DNA of 64,000 nt from Parabacteroides distasonis (lineage in GTDB: Bacteria > Bacteroidota > Bacteroidia > Bacteroidales > Tannerellaceae), in the NCBI GenBank assembly GCA_021531775.1, contig JAFBIU010000002.1:124001-188000 (forward strand), read 5' to 3'. Made by a program: the position numbers and the translations under genes. Shown here one piece after another: positions 44,010 to 53,354 of this stretch. The notes beneath the pieces are model-generated. The model was not told the origin of the DNA. It saw only the letters and a program-made list of their open reading frames with translations, and did not search any database. Each line of letters begins with the position of its first letter. Position 1 is the stretch's first letter.

Positions 44010-46859
44010 ATGAATACGAACAACTTCGTTAATCGTCATGTAGGCATCACGGCAGAAGATATTCCTGCTATGTTGCAGACGATCGGCGTGCAGTCGGTAG
44101 ATGAACTGATCGATCAGACAATCCCGGCTAATATTCGCCTGCAAGCACCCTTGGATCTTCCCGAAGCTATGACAGAACGGGAATTCGCAGAACACATTGC
44201 CGAGCTGGCCTCCAAGAATCAGGTCTTCACCTCGTATATTGGTATGGGCTGGTACGACACGGTGTGTCCGGCTCCTATCCAGCGTAATGTTTTTGAGAAC
44301 CCGATCTGGTACACCTCTTACACGCCTTATCAGGCAGAGGTTTCGCAAGGCCGATTGGAGGCTTTGTTGAACTTCCAGACTGTCATTTGCGAACTGACCG
44401 CTCTGCCGTTGGCCAACTGCTCTCTGTTAGACGAAGCCACAGCAGCTGCTGAGGCAGTCACCATGTTCCACAATGCACGTAGCCGTGCACAGGTCAAGGC
44501 TGGAGCCAATACGATCTTCGTCGATGAAAATGTATTTGCCTCTACTTTGGCTGTCATCCATACCCGCATGATTCCGCAAGGTATCCGCATCGTGACAGGA
44601 GACTATCAATCCTTCGAATTCACACCGGATGTATTCGGAGCCATCGTACAGTATCCAAATGCCAACGGATCGATCGAAGACTATCGCGCATTCGTTGCCC
44701 GTGCACATGAAGCCGGAGCAAAGGTGGGTGTAGCGGCTGATCTGATGAGTTTGGTTGTATTGACACCTCCGGGTGAATGGGATGCAGACGTTGTATTCGG
44801 TAGCAGCCAGCGGTTTGGTATTCCGATGTTCTACGGTGGTCCCTCTGCCGCCTACTTTGCAACAAAAGATGAATATAAACGTACGATTCCGGGACGTATC
44901 ATCGGTATCTCCAAAGATGCGTACGGACATCCGGCCTACCGTTTGGCCTTGCAAACTCGCGAACAGCACATCAAACGTGAAAAGGCTACCTCCAACATCT
45001 GTACAGCCCAGGCTTTGTTAGCTACCATGGCCGGTTTCTATGCCGTCTATCATGGTGCGGAAGGTTTGCGCGACATTGCCGGACGTATCCATAGCTATGC
45101 CGGTTTCTTGGCGAAAGAATTGGAGACATTGGGTTACAAGCAACTGAACAAGAACTTCTTCGACACGTTGATGATTGAATTGCCGGCTCATGTATCTGTC
45201 AATGCGTTGCGTGAGATTGCCTTAGAATGTCGCGTCAACTTGCGTTACTTCGATGATGGTCAGGTAGGTATCAGCATCGATGAAACAACGCTTCCGACTG
45301 ACTTGGGTGTATTGCTCTATATCTTCTCCGGTGCAGCTGGTCAAGAATATACTCTCCAGGGTGAAGTACCGTCAGCACGTTATTTTGACGAACAGTTTGC
45401 CCGCACTTCAGACTTCCTGCAGCAAGAGGTGTTCCAGAAATATCATACAGAAACGGAACTGATGCGTTACATCACCCGTTTGGGTCGTCGTGATATCTCG
45501 TTGGCACACTCTATGATCTCCTTGGGATCATGCACGATGAAGTTGAATCCGGCTTCCACGATGTTGCCTTTGAGCCGTCCGGAGTTCATGAACATTCACC
45601 CCTACGCACCGGAAGATCAGGTCGAGGGTTACACTGAAATGATCGAGAACCTGAAGGAATATCTCTGTACTATTACAGGTTTCAAGGGCTGTACACTGCA
45701 ACCCAACTCAGGTGCAGCTGGTGAATATACCGGTTTGCGTGTTATCCGTGCCTATTTGGAAAGCATTGGTCAAGGCCATCGCAACATTGTCTTGTTACCC
45801 GCCTCAGCTCATGGTACCAACCCGGCCAGTGCCATTCAGTGTGGTTTCTCGACTGTGACGGTTAAATGTGACGAACGTGGAAACATCGATTTGGAGGATT
45901 TCCGTGCCAAGGCAGAGGCCAACAAAGAGAATCTAGCAGCCAGCATGATCACCTATCCCTCTACCCACGGTATTTTCGAGGCTGACATCAAGGAGATGTG
46001 TGCAATCGTTCATGCTTGCGGAGGTCAGCTGTACATGGATGGTGCCAACATGAATGCGCAATGTGGCTTGACCAATCCGGGTACGATTGGAGCTGACGTT
46101 TGCCACTTGAACCTGCACAAGACCTTCTCATCTCCTCACGGAGGTGGCGGTCCGGGCGTAGGTCCGATCTGTGTGGCTGAACACCTGGTTCCCTTCTTGC
46201 CGCAACATCCGGTACGCTTTGGCAGTGACCTGAATACGGTAGCTGCTGCTCCTTATGGTAGTGCTGGTATTCTGCCGATCACCTACGGTTACATCCGTAT
46301 GTTAGGTGCTGAAGGTCTGGCAACCGTGACTAAACTGGCTATCCTGAATGCCAACTATCTGGCAGCTAAGTTCAAAGACACCTATGGCATTGTTTACAGT
46401 GGCGTTACGGGTCGTGTAGGTCATGAGTTGATTCTAGAGTGTCGTCCAATCAAGGATCGTTCAGGCATTGATGAAAGCGACATTGCCAAACGTCTGATGG
46501 ACTTCGGCTATCATGCTCCGACTCTTTCCTTCCCGGTTCACGGCACCTTGATGGTTGAACCGACAGAGAGTGAAAGCAAGGCCGAATTGGATCGTTTCGT
46601 TGAGATCATGGAATGTATCTGGAACGAAATCAAGGAGGTTGAAGAGGGCCAGGCTTCCAAAGAGGACAATGTCCTGAAGAATGCACCACACCCTGAATAC
46701 GAGGTAGCTGGTGATGAATGGAATCATGCCTATCCCCGTTCAAAAGCCGCCTTCCCGTTGGAATGGTTGCATGAGAACAAGTTCTGGGTCAATGTAGCAC
46801 GTGTGGATAATGCGTACGGTGACCGCAACTTGGTTCCGACACTTTGCAATTGCAATTGA
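44010..46859 (+). CDS. gcvP: Glycine dehydrogenase (decarboxylating), P-protein of the glycine cleavage system
   Basis: 949 residues, the fused alpha-beta form. Two PLP-fold halves are visible; the catalytic lysine is K704 in HLNLHKTFSSPHGGGGPG, followed by the Gly-rich loop of the family. The N-terminal half begins RHVGITAEDIPAML and contains YIGMGWYDT. It decarboxylates glycine and transfers the aminomethyl group to the H-protein lipoamide. Neither gcvT nor gcvH is in the window, so they are elsewhere. A terminator-like hairpin follows. Confidence 0.97.
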   Translation: MNTNNFVNRHVGITAEDIPAMLQTIGVQSVDELIDQTIPANIRLQAPLDLPEAMTEREFAEHIAELASKNQVFTSYIGMGWYDTVCPAPIQRNVFENPIWYTSYTPYQAEVSQGRLEALLNFQTVICELTALPLANCSLLDEATAAAEAVTMFHNARSRAQVKAGANTIFVDENVFASTLAVIHTRMIPQGIRIVTGDYQSFEFTPDVFGAIVQYPNANGSIEDYRAFVARAHEAGAKVGVAADLMSLVVLTPPGEWDADVVFGSSQRFGIPMFYGGPSAAYFATKDEYKRTIPGRIIGISKDAYGHPAYRLALQTREQHIKREKATSNICTAQALLATMAGFYAVYHGAEGLRDIAGRIHSYAGFLAKELETLGYKQLNKNFFDTLMIELPAHVSVNALREIALECRVNLRYFDDGQVGISIDETTLPTDLGVLLYIFSGAAGQEYTLQGEVPSARYFDEQFARTSDFLQQEVFQKYHTETELMRYITRLGRRDISLAHSMISLGSCTMKLNPASTMLPLSRPEFMNIHPYAPEDQVEGYTEMIENLKEYLCTITGFKGCTLQPNSGAAGEYTGLRVIRAYLESIGQGHRNIVLLPASAHGTNPASAIQCGFSTVTVKCDERGNIDLEDFRAKAEANKENLAASMITYPSTHGIFEADIKEMCAIVHACGGQLYMDGANMNAQCGLTNPGTIGADVCHLNLHKTFSSPHGGGGPGVGPICVAEHLVPFLPQHPVRFGSDLNTVAAAPYGSAGILPITYGYIRMLGAEGLATVTKLAILNANYLAAKFKDTYGIVYSGVTGRVGHELILECRPIKDRSGIDESDIAKRLMDFGYHAPTLSFPVHGTLMVEPTESESKAELDRFVEIMECIWNEIKEVEEGQASKEDNVLKNAPHPEYEVAGDEWNHAYPRSKAAFPLEWLHENKFWVNVARVDNAYGDRNLVPTLCNCN

Positions 46860-46875
46860 TGTAAAATCCTATTCA

Positions 46876-46923
46876 GCGCAGGTAGAAGAAGCCGACAGAC
46901 CTCTCTACCTGCGTCTTCATGTT
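46876..46923 (+). terminator. Hairpin after gcvP
   Basis: CGCAGGTAGA (46877-46886) and TCTACCTGCG (46904-46913) are exact reverse complements around a 17-base loop, starting 17 bases past the gcvP stop. The following T content is weak, so termination may be partial. Confidence 0.55.
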
Positions 46924-46957
46924 TATAAAATACTCACAACAAAAATTATCTAAACAA

Positions 46958-48070
46958 ATGAAGCGAATGAAATTATGGCTTTGTAGCCTGATAACTATTA
47001 GTCTGGTGGCTTGTAGCAAAGCTCCCGAACAAACCGTTAAAGTCTATGCCTGGCAAGGTGAAAGTGACAAAACAACCGAACAGACCCTTCAAGCAGATTT
47101 CAGCAAATGGCATGCACATGGTGTGAACGGCATGTGTTACAATGCCGGACACGATCTGTCCAAGATCCAACGGGCAGCGAAAGCGGCTCATGCCAACGGG
47201 ATGGAATATCATGCCTGGATTCCAGCCATGCTGCAACACGGCCTGGACTCCACGCTCTATGGCATCAACCGGAACGGTGAATCAGCCTATCGCGTACAGG
47301 CCTACGTACCTTATTATAAATGCCTCTGTCCAAACCAGCCGGGAACCATCGAATTTCTGACCAAACTGTACAGCGATGTAGCAGACATTCCTGAGGTGGA
47401 TTATGTACATCTGGACTATATCCGCTACGTCGATGTGATCCTGTCTCGTGGTTTATGGGAGAAATATGGATTGGTCATGGATGAAGAGTATCCGACAGCC
47501 GACTATTGCTATTGCGACAAGTGTGTGGCTGACTTCAAGGCCGCTACGGGTATTGACATCAAGTCTGTCGAGGATCCCTCCACGTGTAAGGAGTGGGCTC
47601 AGTTCCGTTGTGACCTGATCACGAAACTGGTGGGTACCATTGCAGACCAGGTACATGCAAAGGGTAAGAAGGTGAGTGCTGCCGTCTTCCCCGGTCCTGA
47701 TTCACACGCTCGCTGGATGGTGCGCCAGGAATGGAACAAGTGGAACATTGATGCCTTCTTCCCGATGAACTACAATGACTTTTACCTTGAGCCAGCCTCT
47801 TGGTTGGCTGAGATTGTCAAAGAGGAGGTGGAATCGGTCAAGGGACAAAAACCGATCTTCAGCGGACTCTTCATCTGTCGTGACTGGCAGAACAAAGCCA
47901 ACATCAAGGATCCGGAAGGTCATGGACTGGTGCCCTCCGAAATTGAAGAGGCCGTACGCGGCTCCATGGAAAGTGGAGCAGCCGGTGTAGCCCTCTTCAC
48001 TCCGGGCAACATGACGGATGAACATTGGGCAGCCTTCGATAAAGCTATCCATACAGTCTATCAGAAATAG
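46958..48070 (+). CDS. Glycosyl-hydrolase-like lipoprotein
   Basis: 370 residues from ATG 46958 (an upstream start at 46919 is less likely because it displaces the signal peptide). SLVAC is a clear lipobox. The mature protein looks like a TIM-barrel glycosidase-type fold: KWHAHGVNGMCYNAG, HLDYIRYVDVILSRG, a Cys-pair YCYCDKC, KVSAAVFPGPDSHARW and FFPMNYNDFY with possible acidic catalytic residues. It resembles putative glycoside hydrolases that act on uncharacterised glycans; substrate unknown. It stands as a single gene between gcvP and etfB. Confidence 0.7.
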   Translation: MKRMKLWLCSLITISLVACSKAPEQTVKVYAWQGESDKTTEQTLQADFSKWHAHGVNGMCYNAGHDLSKIQRAAKAAHANGMEYHAWIPAMLQHGLDSTLYGINRNGESAYRVQAYVPYYKCLCPNQPGTIEFLTKLYSDVADIPEVDYVHLDYIRYVDVILSRGLWEKYGLVMDEEYPTADYCYCDKCVADFKAATGIDIKSVEDPSTCKEWAQFRCDLITKLVGTIADQVHAKGKKVSAAVFPGPDSHARWMVRQEWNKWNIDAFFPMNYNDFYLEPASWLAEIVKEEVESVKGQKPIFSGLFICRDWQNKANIKDPEGHGLVPSEIEEAVRGSMESGAAGVALFTPGNMTDEHWAAFDKAIHTVYQK

Positions 48071-48143
48071 GCTAAATCTGCTCACTCCGAAGAGATTTGT
48101 GCAAAATCATCATCAACATTGCCTGTTTTTTGAAATGTTTGAT

Positions 48144-48151
48144 TACTTTTG
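48144..48151 (+). promoter_or_regulatory. -7 box of the etfB-etfA-acyl-CoA dehydrogenase operon
   Basis: TACTTTTG, exact TAnnTTTG, 47 bases before the etfB ATG. A partial -33 (ATTG at 48118-48121) lies 22 bases upstream, slightly long. Confidence 0.45.
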
Positions 48152-48198
48152 CACCTTGAAAAAGTTATGCGAACAATTTTATACTATTCACAAAGAAT

Positions 48199-49080
48199 AT
48201 GAGTTTACGAATCATTGTATTAGCCAAGCAGGTTCCGGACACACGTAATGTGGGAAAAGATGCCATGAAAGAAGACGGTACGATCAACCGTGCTGCTTTG
48301 CCTGCCATCTTCAACCCGGAAGACCTCAATGCTTTGGAACAGGCGCTTCGTCTGAAAGATGCCTATCCCGGTTCGACTGTCACCCTGTTGACCATGGGTC
48401 CGGGACGTGCAGCAGAAATCATCCGTGAAGGATTGTATCGTGGTGCTGACGGTGGTTATCTGTTGACCGACCGTGCTTTTGCAGGCGCTGACACCTTGGC
48501 CACCTCCTATGCCTTGGCCACTGCTATCAAGAAAATCAACGATTATGACATTATCTTAGGTGGACGCCAGGCTATCGACGGAGATACAGCTCAGGTGGGT
48601 CCGCAGGTAGCTGAAAAGTTAGGGTTGACTCAGATCACGTATGCTGAGGAGATCCTGAACGTGGATGAGGCAGCCCGTCGGATCACTGTCAAACGTCACA
48701 TCGATGGTGGTGTTGAAACCGTAGAGGGTCCGCTGCCGATCGTGATCACTGTAAACGGATCTGCAGCTCCTTGCCGTCCACGCAACGCCAAATTGGTGAT
48801 GAAATACAAACGTGCCTTAGGTGCACAGGAAAAGGCAGCTGCCGGAGCAATCAGCTATCCGGAACTGTATGAATCGCGTCCCTACCTCAACATTCCGGAA
48901 TGGAGCGTGAAAGATGTGGATGGCGACTTAGCTCAATGCGGCCTCAGCGGTTCGCCGACAAAGGTCAAGACGGTACAGAACATCGTATTCCAGGCCAAGG
49001 AAAGCAAGACGCTGACCGGCTCAGACAAGGATGTAGAGGATTTGATTGTTGAACTGTTAGCGAACCACACCATCGGATAA
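48199..49080 (+). CDS. etfB: Electron transfer flavoprotein subunit beta
   Basis: 293 residues, adenine-nucleotide-alpha-hydrolase-like fold. LAKQVPDT at the start, GADGGYLLTDRAFAGADT and the ETF-beta signature region DYDIILGGRQAIDGDTAQVGP are diagnostic. It carries AMP or FAD and, with EtfA, moves electrons between acyl-CoA dehydrogenases and other carriers. First in a three-gene operon with etfA four bases downstream. Confidence 0.95.
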   Translation: MSLRIIVLAKQVPDTRNVGKDAMKEDGTINRAALPAIFNPEDLNALEQALRLKDAYPGSTVTLLTMGPGRAAEIIREGLYRGADGGYLLTDRAFAGADTLATSYALATAIKKINDYDIILGGRQAIDGDTAQVGPQVAEKLGLTQITYAEEILNVDEAARRITVKRHIDGGVETVEGPLPIVITVNGSAAPCRPRNAKLVMKYKRALGAQEKAAAGAISYPELYESRPYLNIPEWSVKDVDGDLAQCGLSGSPTKVKTVQNIVFQAKESKTLTGSDKDVEDLIVELLANHTIG

Positions 49081-49084
49081 GATT

Positions 49085-50104
49085 ATGAACAACGTATTTG
49101 TATATTGCGAATTGGAAGGCACTACAGTAGCCGACGTGAGTTTGGAATTGCTCACAAAGGGCCGCAAGTTAGCCAACCAACTGAATTGCCAATTGGAAGC
49201 CATCGTGGCTGGAAACGGCTTGGAAGGTATCGAGAAGCAGGTACTGCCGTTTGGTGTGGACAAGGTACACGTCTTTGACGCACCGGGTCTGTTCCCCTAC
49301 ACTTCATTGCCCCACGCTTCCATCTTGATCAACCTATTCAAGGAGGAGAAGCCGCAGATCTGTCTGATGGGTGCAACGGTCATCGGACGTGACTTGGGTC
49401 CCCGTGTCTCTTCCGCACTGACCAGTGGTCTGACAGCCGACTGTACTTCGTTGGAAATCGGTTCACACGAAGACAAGAAAGCTGGTAAGACCTACGAGAA
49501 TCTGCTCTATCAGATTCGTCCGGCCTTCGGTGGTAACATCGTGGCTACCATCGTGAACCCCGAACATCGTCCGCAGATGGCGACCGTACGTGAGGGTGTG
49601 ATGAAGAAAGAGGTACTGGATGCCAACTACCAGGGTGAGGTGATCAAACACGACGTTGCCAAGTATGTACACGAGGCTGATTACGTGGTGAAGGTGATCG
49701 ATCGTCACGTGGAAAAAGCAAAACACAACCTGAAGGGTGCTCCGATCGTCGTAGCCGGCGGTTATGGCATGGGCTCCAAGGAGGGCTTTGACATGTTGTT
49801 TGAATTGGCGAAGGAATTGCATGCTGAGGTTGGTGCCAGCCGTGCCGCTGTGGATGCAGGCTTCTGCGATCATGACCGCCAGATCGGCCAGACCGGTGTA
49901 ACGGTACGTCCGAAGCTCTACATTGCCTGTGGTATTTCCGGTCAGATCCAGCACATTGCCGGTATGCAGGATGCGGGCATCATCATTTCCATCAACAATG
50001 ACGAGAATGCCCCGATCAACACCATCGCCGATTATGTGATCAATGGTACCGTCGAAGAGGTGATTCCGAAGATGATCAAGTATTACAAACAGAACAGCAA
50101 ATAA
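49085..50104 (+). CDS. etfA: Electron transfer flavoprotein subunit alpha
   Basis: 339 residues. The FAD-binding C-terminal domain has AEVGASRAAVDAGF, QIGQTGVTVRPKLYIACGISGQIQH and IISINNDENAPI, diagnostic for ETF alpha. It holds the FAD that accepts electrons from the adjacent acyl-CoA dehydrogenase. Five bases separate it from that gene. Confidence 0.95.
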   Translation: MNNVFVYCELEGTTVADVSLELLTKGRKLANQLNCQLEAIVAGNGLEGIEKQVLPFGVDKVHVFDAPGLFPYTSLPHASILINLFKEEKPQICLMGATVIGRDLGPRVSSALTSGLTADCTSLEIGSHEDKKAGKTYENLLYQIRPAFGGNIVATIVNPEHRPQMATVREGVMKKEVLDANYQGEVIKHDVAKYVHEADYVVKVIDRHVEKAKHNLKGAPIVVAGGYGMGSKEGFDMLFELAKELHAEVGASRAAVDAGFCDHDRQIGQTGVTVRPKLYIACGISGQIQHIAGMQDAGIIISINNDENAPINTIADYVINGTVEEVIPKMIKYYKQNSK

Positions 50105-50109
50105 GAAAG

Positions 50110-51813
50110 ATGGCAAACTATTATACAGACATTCCGGAACTCAAGTTTCACTTGAACAATCCGATGATGGAACGTATTTGCGAACTGAAGGAACGCAACT
50201 ACAGAGATAAAGAGGAGTTTGACTATGCACCGCAGGACTATGCTGATGCCATCGATTCCTACGACAAGGTGCTCGAAATCACCGGTGAAATCACAGGTGA
50301 CGTCATTGCACCCAATGCCGAAGGTGTAGATGCTGAGGGTCCTCACTGTGCCAATGGACGTGTAGAATATGCGTCAGGCACCAAGCAGAACCTCGACGCC
50401 ATGGTCAAGGCAGGTCTAAACGGTATGACCATGCCACGTCGGTTCGGTGGTCTTAATTTCCCGATCACTCCCTACACCATGTGTGCAGAGATCGTGGCAG
50501 CTGCCGATGCAGGTTTTGGAAACATCTGGTCACTGCAAGATTGTATCGAAACCCTGTATGAGTTCGGAAACGAGGATCAGCACAGTCGCTTCATCCCGCG
50601 CATCTGTGCAGGCGAGACGATGTCCATGGACTTGACCGAACCGGATGCAGGTTCTGACTTGCAGTCCGTGATGCTGAAGGCTACCTACGACGAAGCCAAC
50701 AACTGCTGGCGTCTGAATGGTGTGAAACGTTTCATCACCAATGGTGATGCTGACCTTCACTTGGTATTGGCTCGTTCAGAAGAGGGTACACGCGATGGTC
50801 GCGGTCTCTCCATGTTCATCTACGACAAACGCGATGGTGGTGTCAATGTACGTCGTATCGAGAACAAGTTAGGTATCCATGGTTCACCTACCTGTGAATT
50901 GGTCTATAAGAATGCCAAGGCTGAATTGTGTGGTGACCGCAAATTGGGTCTGATCAAGTATGTGATGGCTTTGATGAATGGTGCCCGCCTCGGTATCGCT
51001 GCCCAGTCAGTCGGTTTGAGCCAAGCAGCCTACAACGAGGGATTGGCCTACGCCAAGGAGCGTAAGCAGTTCGGCAAGGCGATCATCGATTTCCCGGCTG
51101 TCTATGACATGCTCTCCATCATGAAAGCCAAGTTGGATGCTGGCCGTGCATTGCTCTACCAGACAGCTCGCTACGTGGATATTTACAAAGCATTGGACGA
51201 TATTGCACGCGAACGTAAACTGACACCAGAAGAGCGCAAGGAGCAGAAACTGTATGCGAAATTGGCCGATTCATTCACGCCGCTTGCCAAGGGTATGAAC
51301 TCTGAATATGCCAACCAGAATGCCTACGATTCGATCCAGATCCACGGTGGTTCCGGCTTCATGTTGGAATATGCTTGCCAGCGCATCTATCGCGATGCCC
51401 GTATCACCTCTATCTACGAGGGTACAACACAGTTGCAAACGGTAGCTGCTATCCGTTACGTAACGAATGGTGCCTATTTGGCCACTATCCGTGGCTTTGA
51501 GGCAGAAGCCTGTGCACCGGAACTGGAAGGCTTGAAGGCTCGTCTGAAGGAGATGACCGACAAGTTCGAAGCCAGCATAAATCGTGTCAAAGAGGCTCAG
51601 AACCAAGAGTATCAAGACTTCGTGGCACGTCGTTTGATGGAGATGGCAGCCGATTGTATCATGGGTCACCTGCTGATTCAGGATGCAACGAAGGCTCCGG
51701 AACTCTTCAGCAAGTCTGCTCATGTGTATGTCAACTATGTAGCGGCTGAAGTAGAGAAGCATAATAGCTTCATCCAGTCTGTCAGCCCGGCCGACTTAGT
51801 AAACTATAAATAA
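50110..51813 (+). CDS. Acyl-CoA dehydrogenase, long form
   Basis: 567 residues: about 180 longer than the classical 380-residue enzyme, the extra part being C-terminal helical sequence after residue ~400. Core motifs are present: AEPDAGSD-like TEPDAGSDLQ, RFITNGDADLHLVLAR, and QIHGGSGFMLEYACQRIYRDARITSIYEGTTQLQ, which includes the glutamate of the YEGT block. Uses FAD to oxidise an acyl-CoA and passes electrons to the EtfAB encoded immediately upstream. In a gut anaerobe it may run toward crotonyl-CoA-type reduction instead; substrate unknown. Confidence 0.9.
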   Translation: MANYYTDIPELKFHLNNPMMERICELKERNYRDKEEFDYAPQDYADAIDSYDKVLEITGEITGDVIAPNAEGVDAEGPHCANGRVEYASGTKQNLDAMVKAGLNGMTMPRRFGGLNFPITPYTMCAEIVAAADAGFGNIWSLQDCIETLYEFGNEDQHSRFIPRICAGETMSMDLTEPDAGSDLQSVMLKATYDEANNCWRLNGVKRFITNGDADLHLVLARSEEGTRDGRGLSMFIYDKRDGGVNVRRIENKLGIHGSPTCELVYKNAKAELCGDRKLGLIKYVMALMNGARLGIAAQSVGLSQAAYNEGLAYAKERKQFGKAIIDFPAVYDMLSIMKAKLDAGRALLYQTARYVDIYKALDDIARERKLTPEERKEQKLYAKLADSFTPLAKGMNSEYANQNAYDSIQIHGGSGFMLEYACQRIYRDARITSIYEGTTQLQTVAAIRYVTNGAYLATIRGFEAEACAPELEGLKARLKEMTDKFEASINRVKEAQNQEYQDFVARRLMEMAADCIMGHLLIQDATKAPELFSKSAHVYVNYVAAEVEKHNSFIQSVSPADLVNYK

Positions 51814-51837
51814 GCATACGATCGAGGATTATCCAAG

Positions 51838-51870
51838 AAAGAGGGATTCCGTTTGGTTTCCCTCTTTTTT
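51838..51870 (+). terminator. Terminator of the etf-acyl-CoA dehydrogenase operon
   Basis: AAAGAGGGA (51838-51846) pairs exactly with TCCCTCTTT (51859-51867), followed by a T-run. The 12-base loop contains the -33 TTTG of the next promoter. Confidence 0.75.
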
Positions 51871-51882
51871 TGCTTATATTTG
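51852..51882 (+). promoter_or_regulatory. Promoter of the SGNH-MBOAT operon
   Basis: TTTG (51852-51855), 19-base spacer, TATATTTG (51875-51882): exact matches to the Bacteroidetes -33 and -7 elements, 18 bases before the ATG at 51900. The -33 box lies in the loop of the preceding terminator. Confidence 0.65.
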
Positions 51883-51899
51883 TGCCCCAAATTAGAAAA

Positions 51900-53354
51900 A
51901 TGGAAAGAGATAACTTCGCAAGATTGTTTGGTCTGTTAATAGGGACGTGGATATGCTGTGGTGCGCTCTATTGGTTGCCGGAGACCTGGATGGGTTACCG
52001 GATCAAACGGGTAGATCTGTTGTCAGATCTGCGTGAGAAACCCGAAGCCTCCCTCTCAGACAGTCTTGTCGAGCAGTGGGAGCTGGAATGGGATTCCATC
52101 GCTAACATCGATAGCACAGCCCTACTCGACTCCCTAAAGCATTCATTGGAGTTGGATTCAGCAGCCCTGCTACTTCGTGATTCCCTTTACCGCCAATTGT
52201 ATGCTACAGAAGGGGCGGACTCTTTAGGTCTGCACATCGAAGATTACTCCTTGGGACATGTTGGACTTAAACATTTTTTTGATCGACTGGCACAACGGGA
52301 GACCTTGGGCCGTCCGGTCCGGATAGGGGTGTTAGGAGACTCTTTTATCGAAGGGGATATCCTCGTGGCCGATCTACGAGCCGGTTTACAAAAAGAGTTT
52401 GGCGGATGTGGTGTCGGATTTGTGCCGATCAATTCCGTGGCAGCCCAATACAGACCGACCATTCAAGTGGAATCTGAAGGATGGAAGACACATTCGTTAC
52501 TGACCGAAACGACCTATCCCCTCACCCTCTCCGGTCTGACGTTTGAAGCAGATTCTACCGAAGCAATGCTCCATTTCCAAACAACCCAACGTTATCCCGG
52601 TTTGGAAGAGGCACCCCTATTTCAATTTATTTACGAATCCAATCGACATAGTGAGTTAACGTGGACATCCAGCCCTCATTCGGATACCCTTCACGTTCCG
52701 CTTCCTCCTACCGCACAAATCAGTGTATGGCAACAAAACGGTTCCTTCCAGCAAGGCACACTCCATTTTAAAGCGACAGACGGTTTACGTGCGCTGGGTT
52801 TTGTACTGGAAGATAGTGTGGGAATCTCTGTCGATAACTTCTCGTTGCGAGGCCATTCGGGTCTGAAATTGGCCGAAACCGATTCAGCGGAATTAAGTGC
52901 CTTCCAAGCGGTTCGTCCGTATGATCTGCTCATTTTGCAATATGGTCTGAATGTAGTCAACGATAGCGTCATGCAATATGGTTGGTATGGAAGCCGTATG
53001 GTACAAGCGATTCAGCACTTGCAACACTGCCTACCCGAAACGGACCTGCTCCTGCTCAGTGTATCTGATCGAAGTTGGCAGAACGAGGAGGGTACGTTCG
53101 AGACCATGCCGGCTGTGTTAGCCATGGTATATGCCCAACGCAAGACTGCACAACGGGCTGGGATAGCATTCTGGAATCTCTTTGGTGCGATGGGTGGTGA
53201 AAACAGCATGATTCGTTATGTAGAAAACAACTGGGCCAGTAAAGATTATACACATTTGGGCTTTCGGGGTGGCAAAGAGATTGCTCAAGCCCTATTGAAA
53301 GCATTACTGACTGAAAAAGCATTTTATGATGAAGCAAAGAAAATGGAACCCTAA
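51900..53354 (+). CDS. SGNH/GDSL-family hydrolase, membrane-anchored
   Basis: 484 residues from ATG 51900; an upstream in-frame start would overlap the promoter. One N-terminal membrane segment (FGLLIGTWICCGALYWLP) anchors a periplasmic domain. SGNH blocks are VRIGVLGDSFIEGDIL (nucleophile Ser), LLILQYGLNVVND (block III Asn) and KDYTHLGFRGG (catalytic Asp and His). It overlaps the next gene by 29 bases. Alongside a second SGNH protein and an MBOAT acyltransferase, it fits periplasmic O-acetyl transfer to, or removal from, a surface polymer, like AlgJ/AlgX or PatB. Confidence 0.82.
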   Translation: MERDNFARLFGLLIGTWICCGALYWLPETWMGYRIKRVDLLSDLREKPEASLSDSLVEQWELEWDSIANIDSTALLDSLKHSLELDSAALLLRDSLYRQLYATEGADSLGLHIEDYSLGHVGLKHFFDRLAQRETLGRPVRIGVLGDSFIEGDILVADLRAGLQKEFGGCGVGFVPINSVAAQYRPTIQVESEGWKTHSLLTETTYPLTLSGLTFEADSTEAMLHFQTTQRYPGLEEAPLFQFIYESNRHSELTWTSSPHSDTLHVPLPPTAQISVWQQNGSFQQGTLHFKATDGLRALGFVLEDSVGISVDNFSLRGHSGLKLAETDSAELSAFQAVRPYDLLILQYGLNVVNDSVMQYGWYGSRMVQAIQHLQHCLPETDLLLLSVSDRSWQNEEGTFETMPAVLAMVYAQRKTAQRAGIAFWNLFGAMGGENSMIRYVENNWASKDYTHLGFRGGKEIAQALLKALLTEKAFYDEAKKMEP

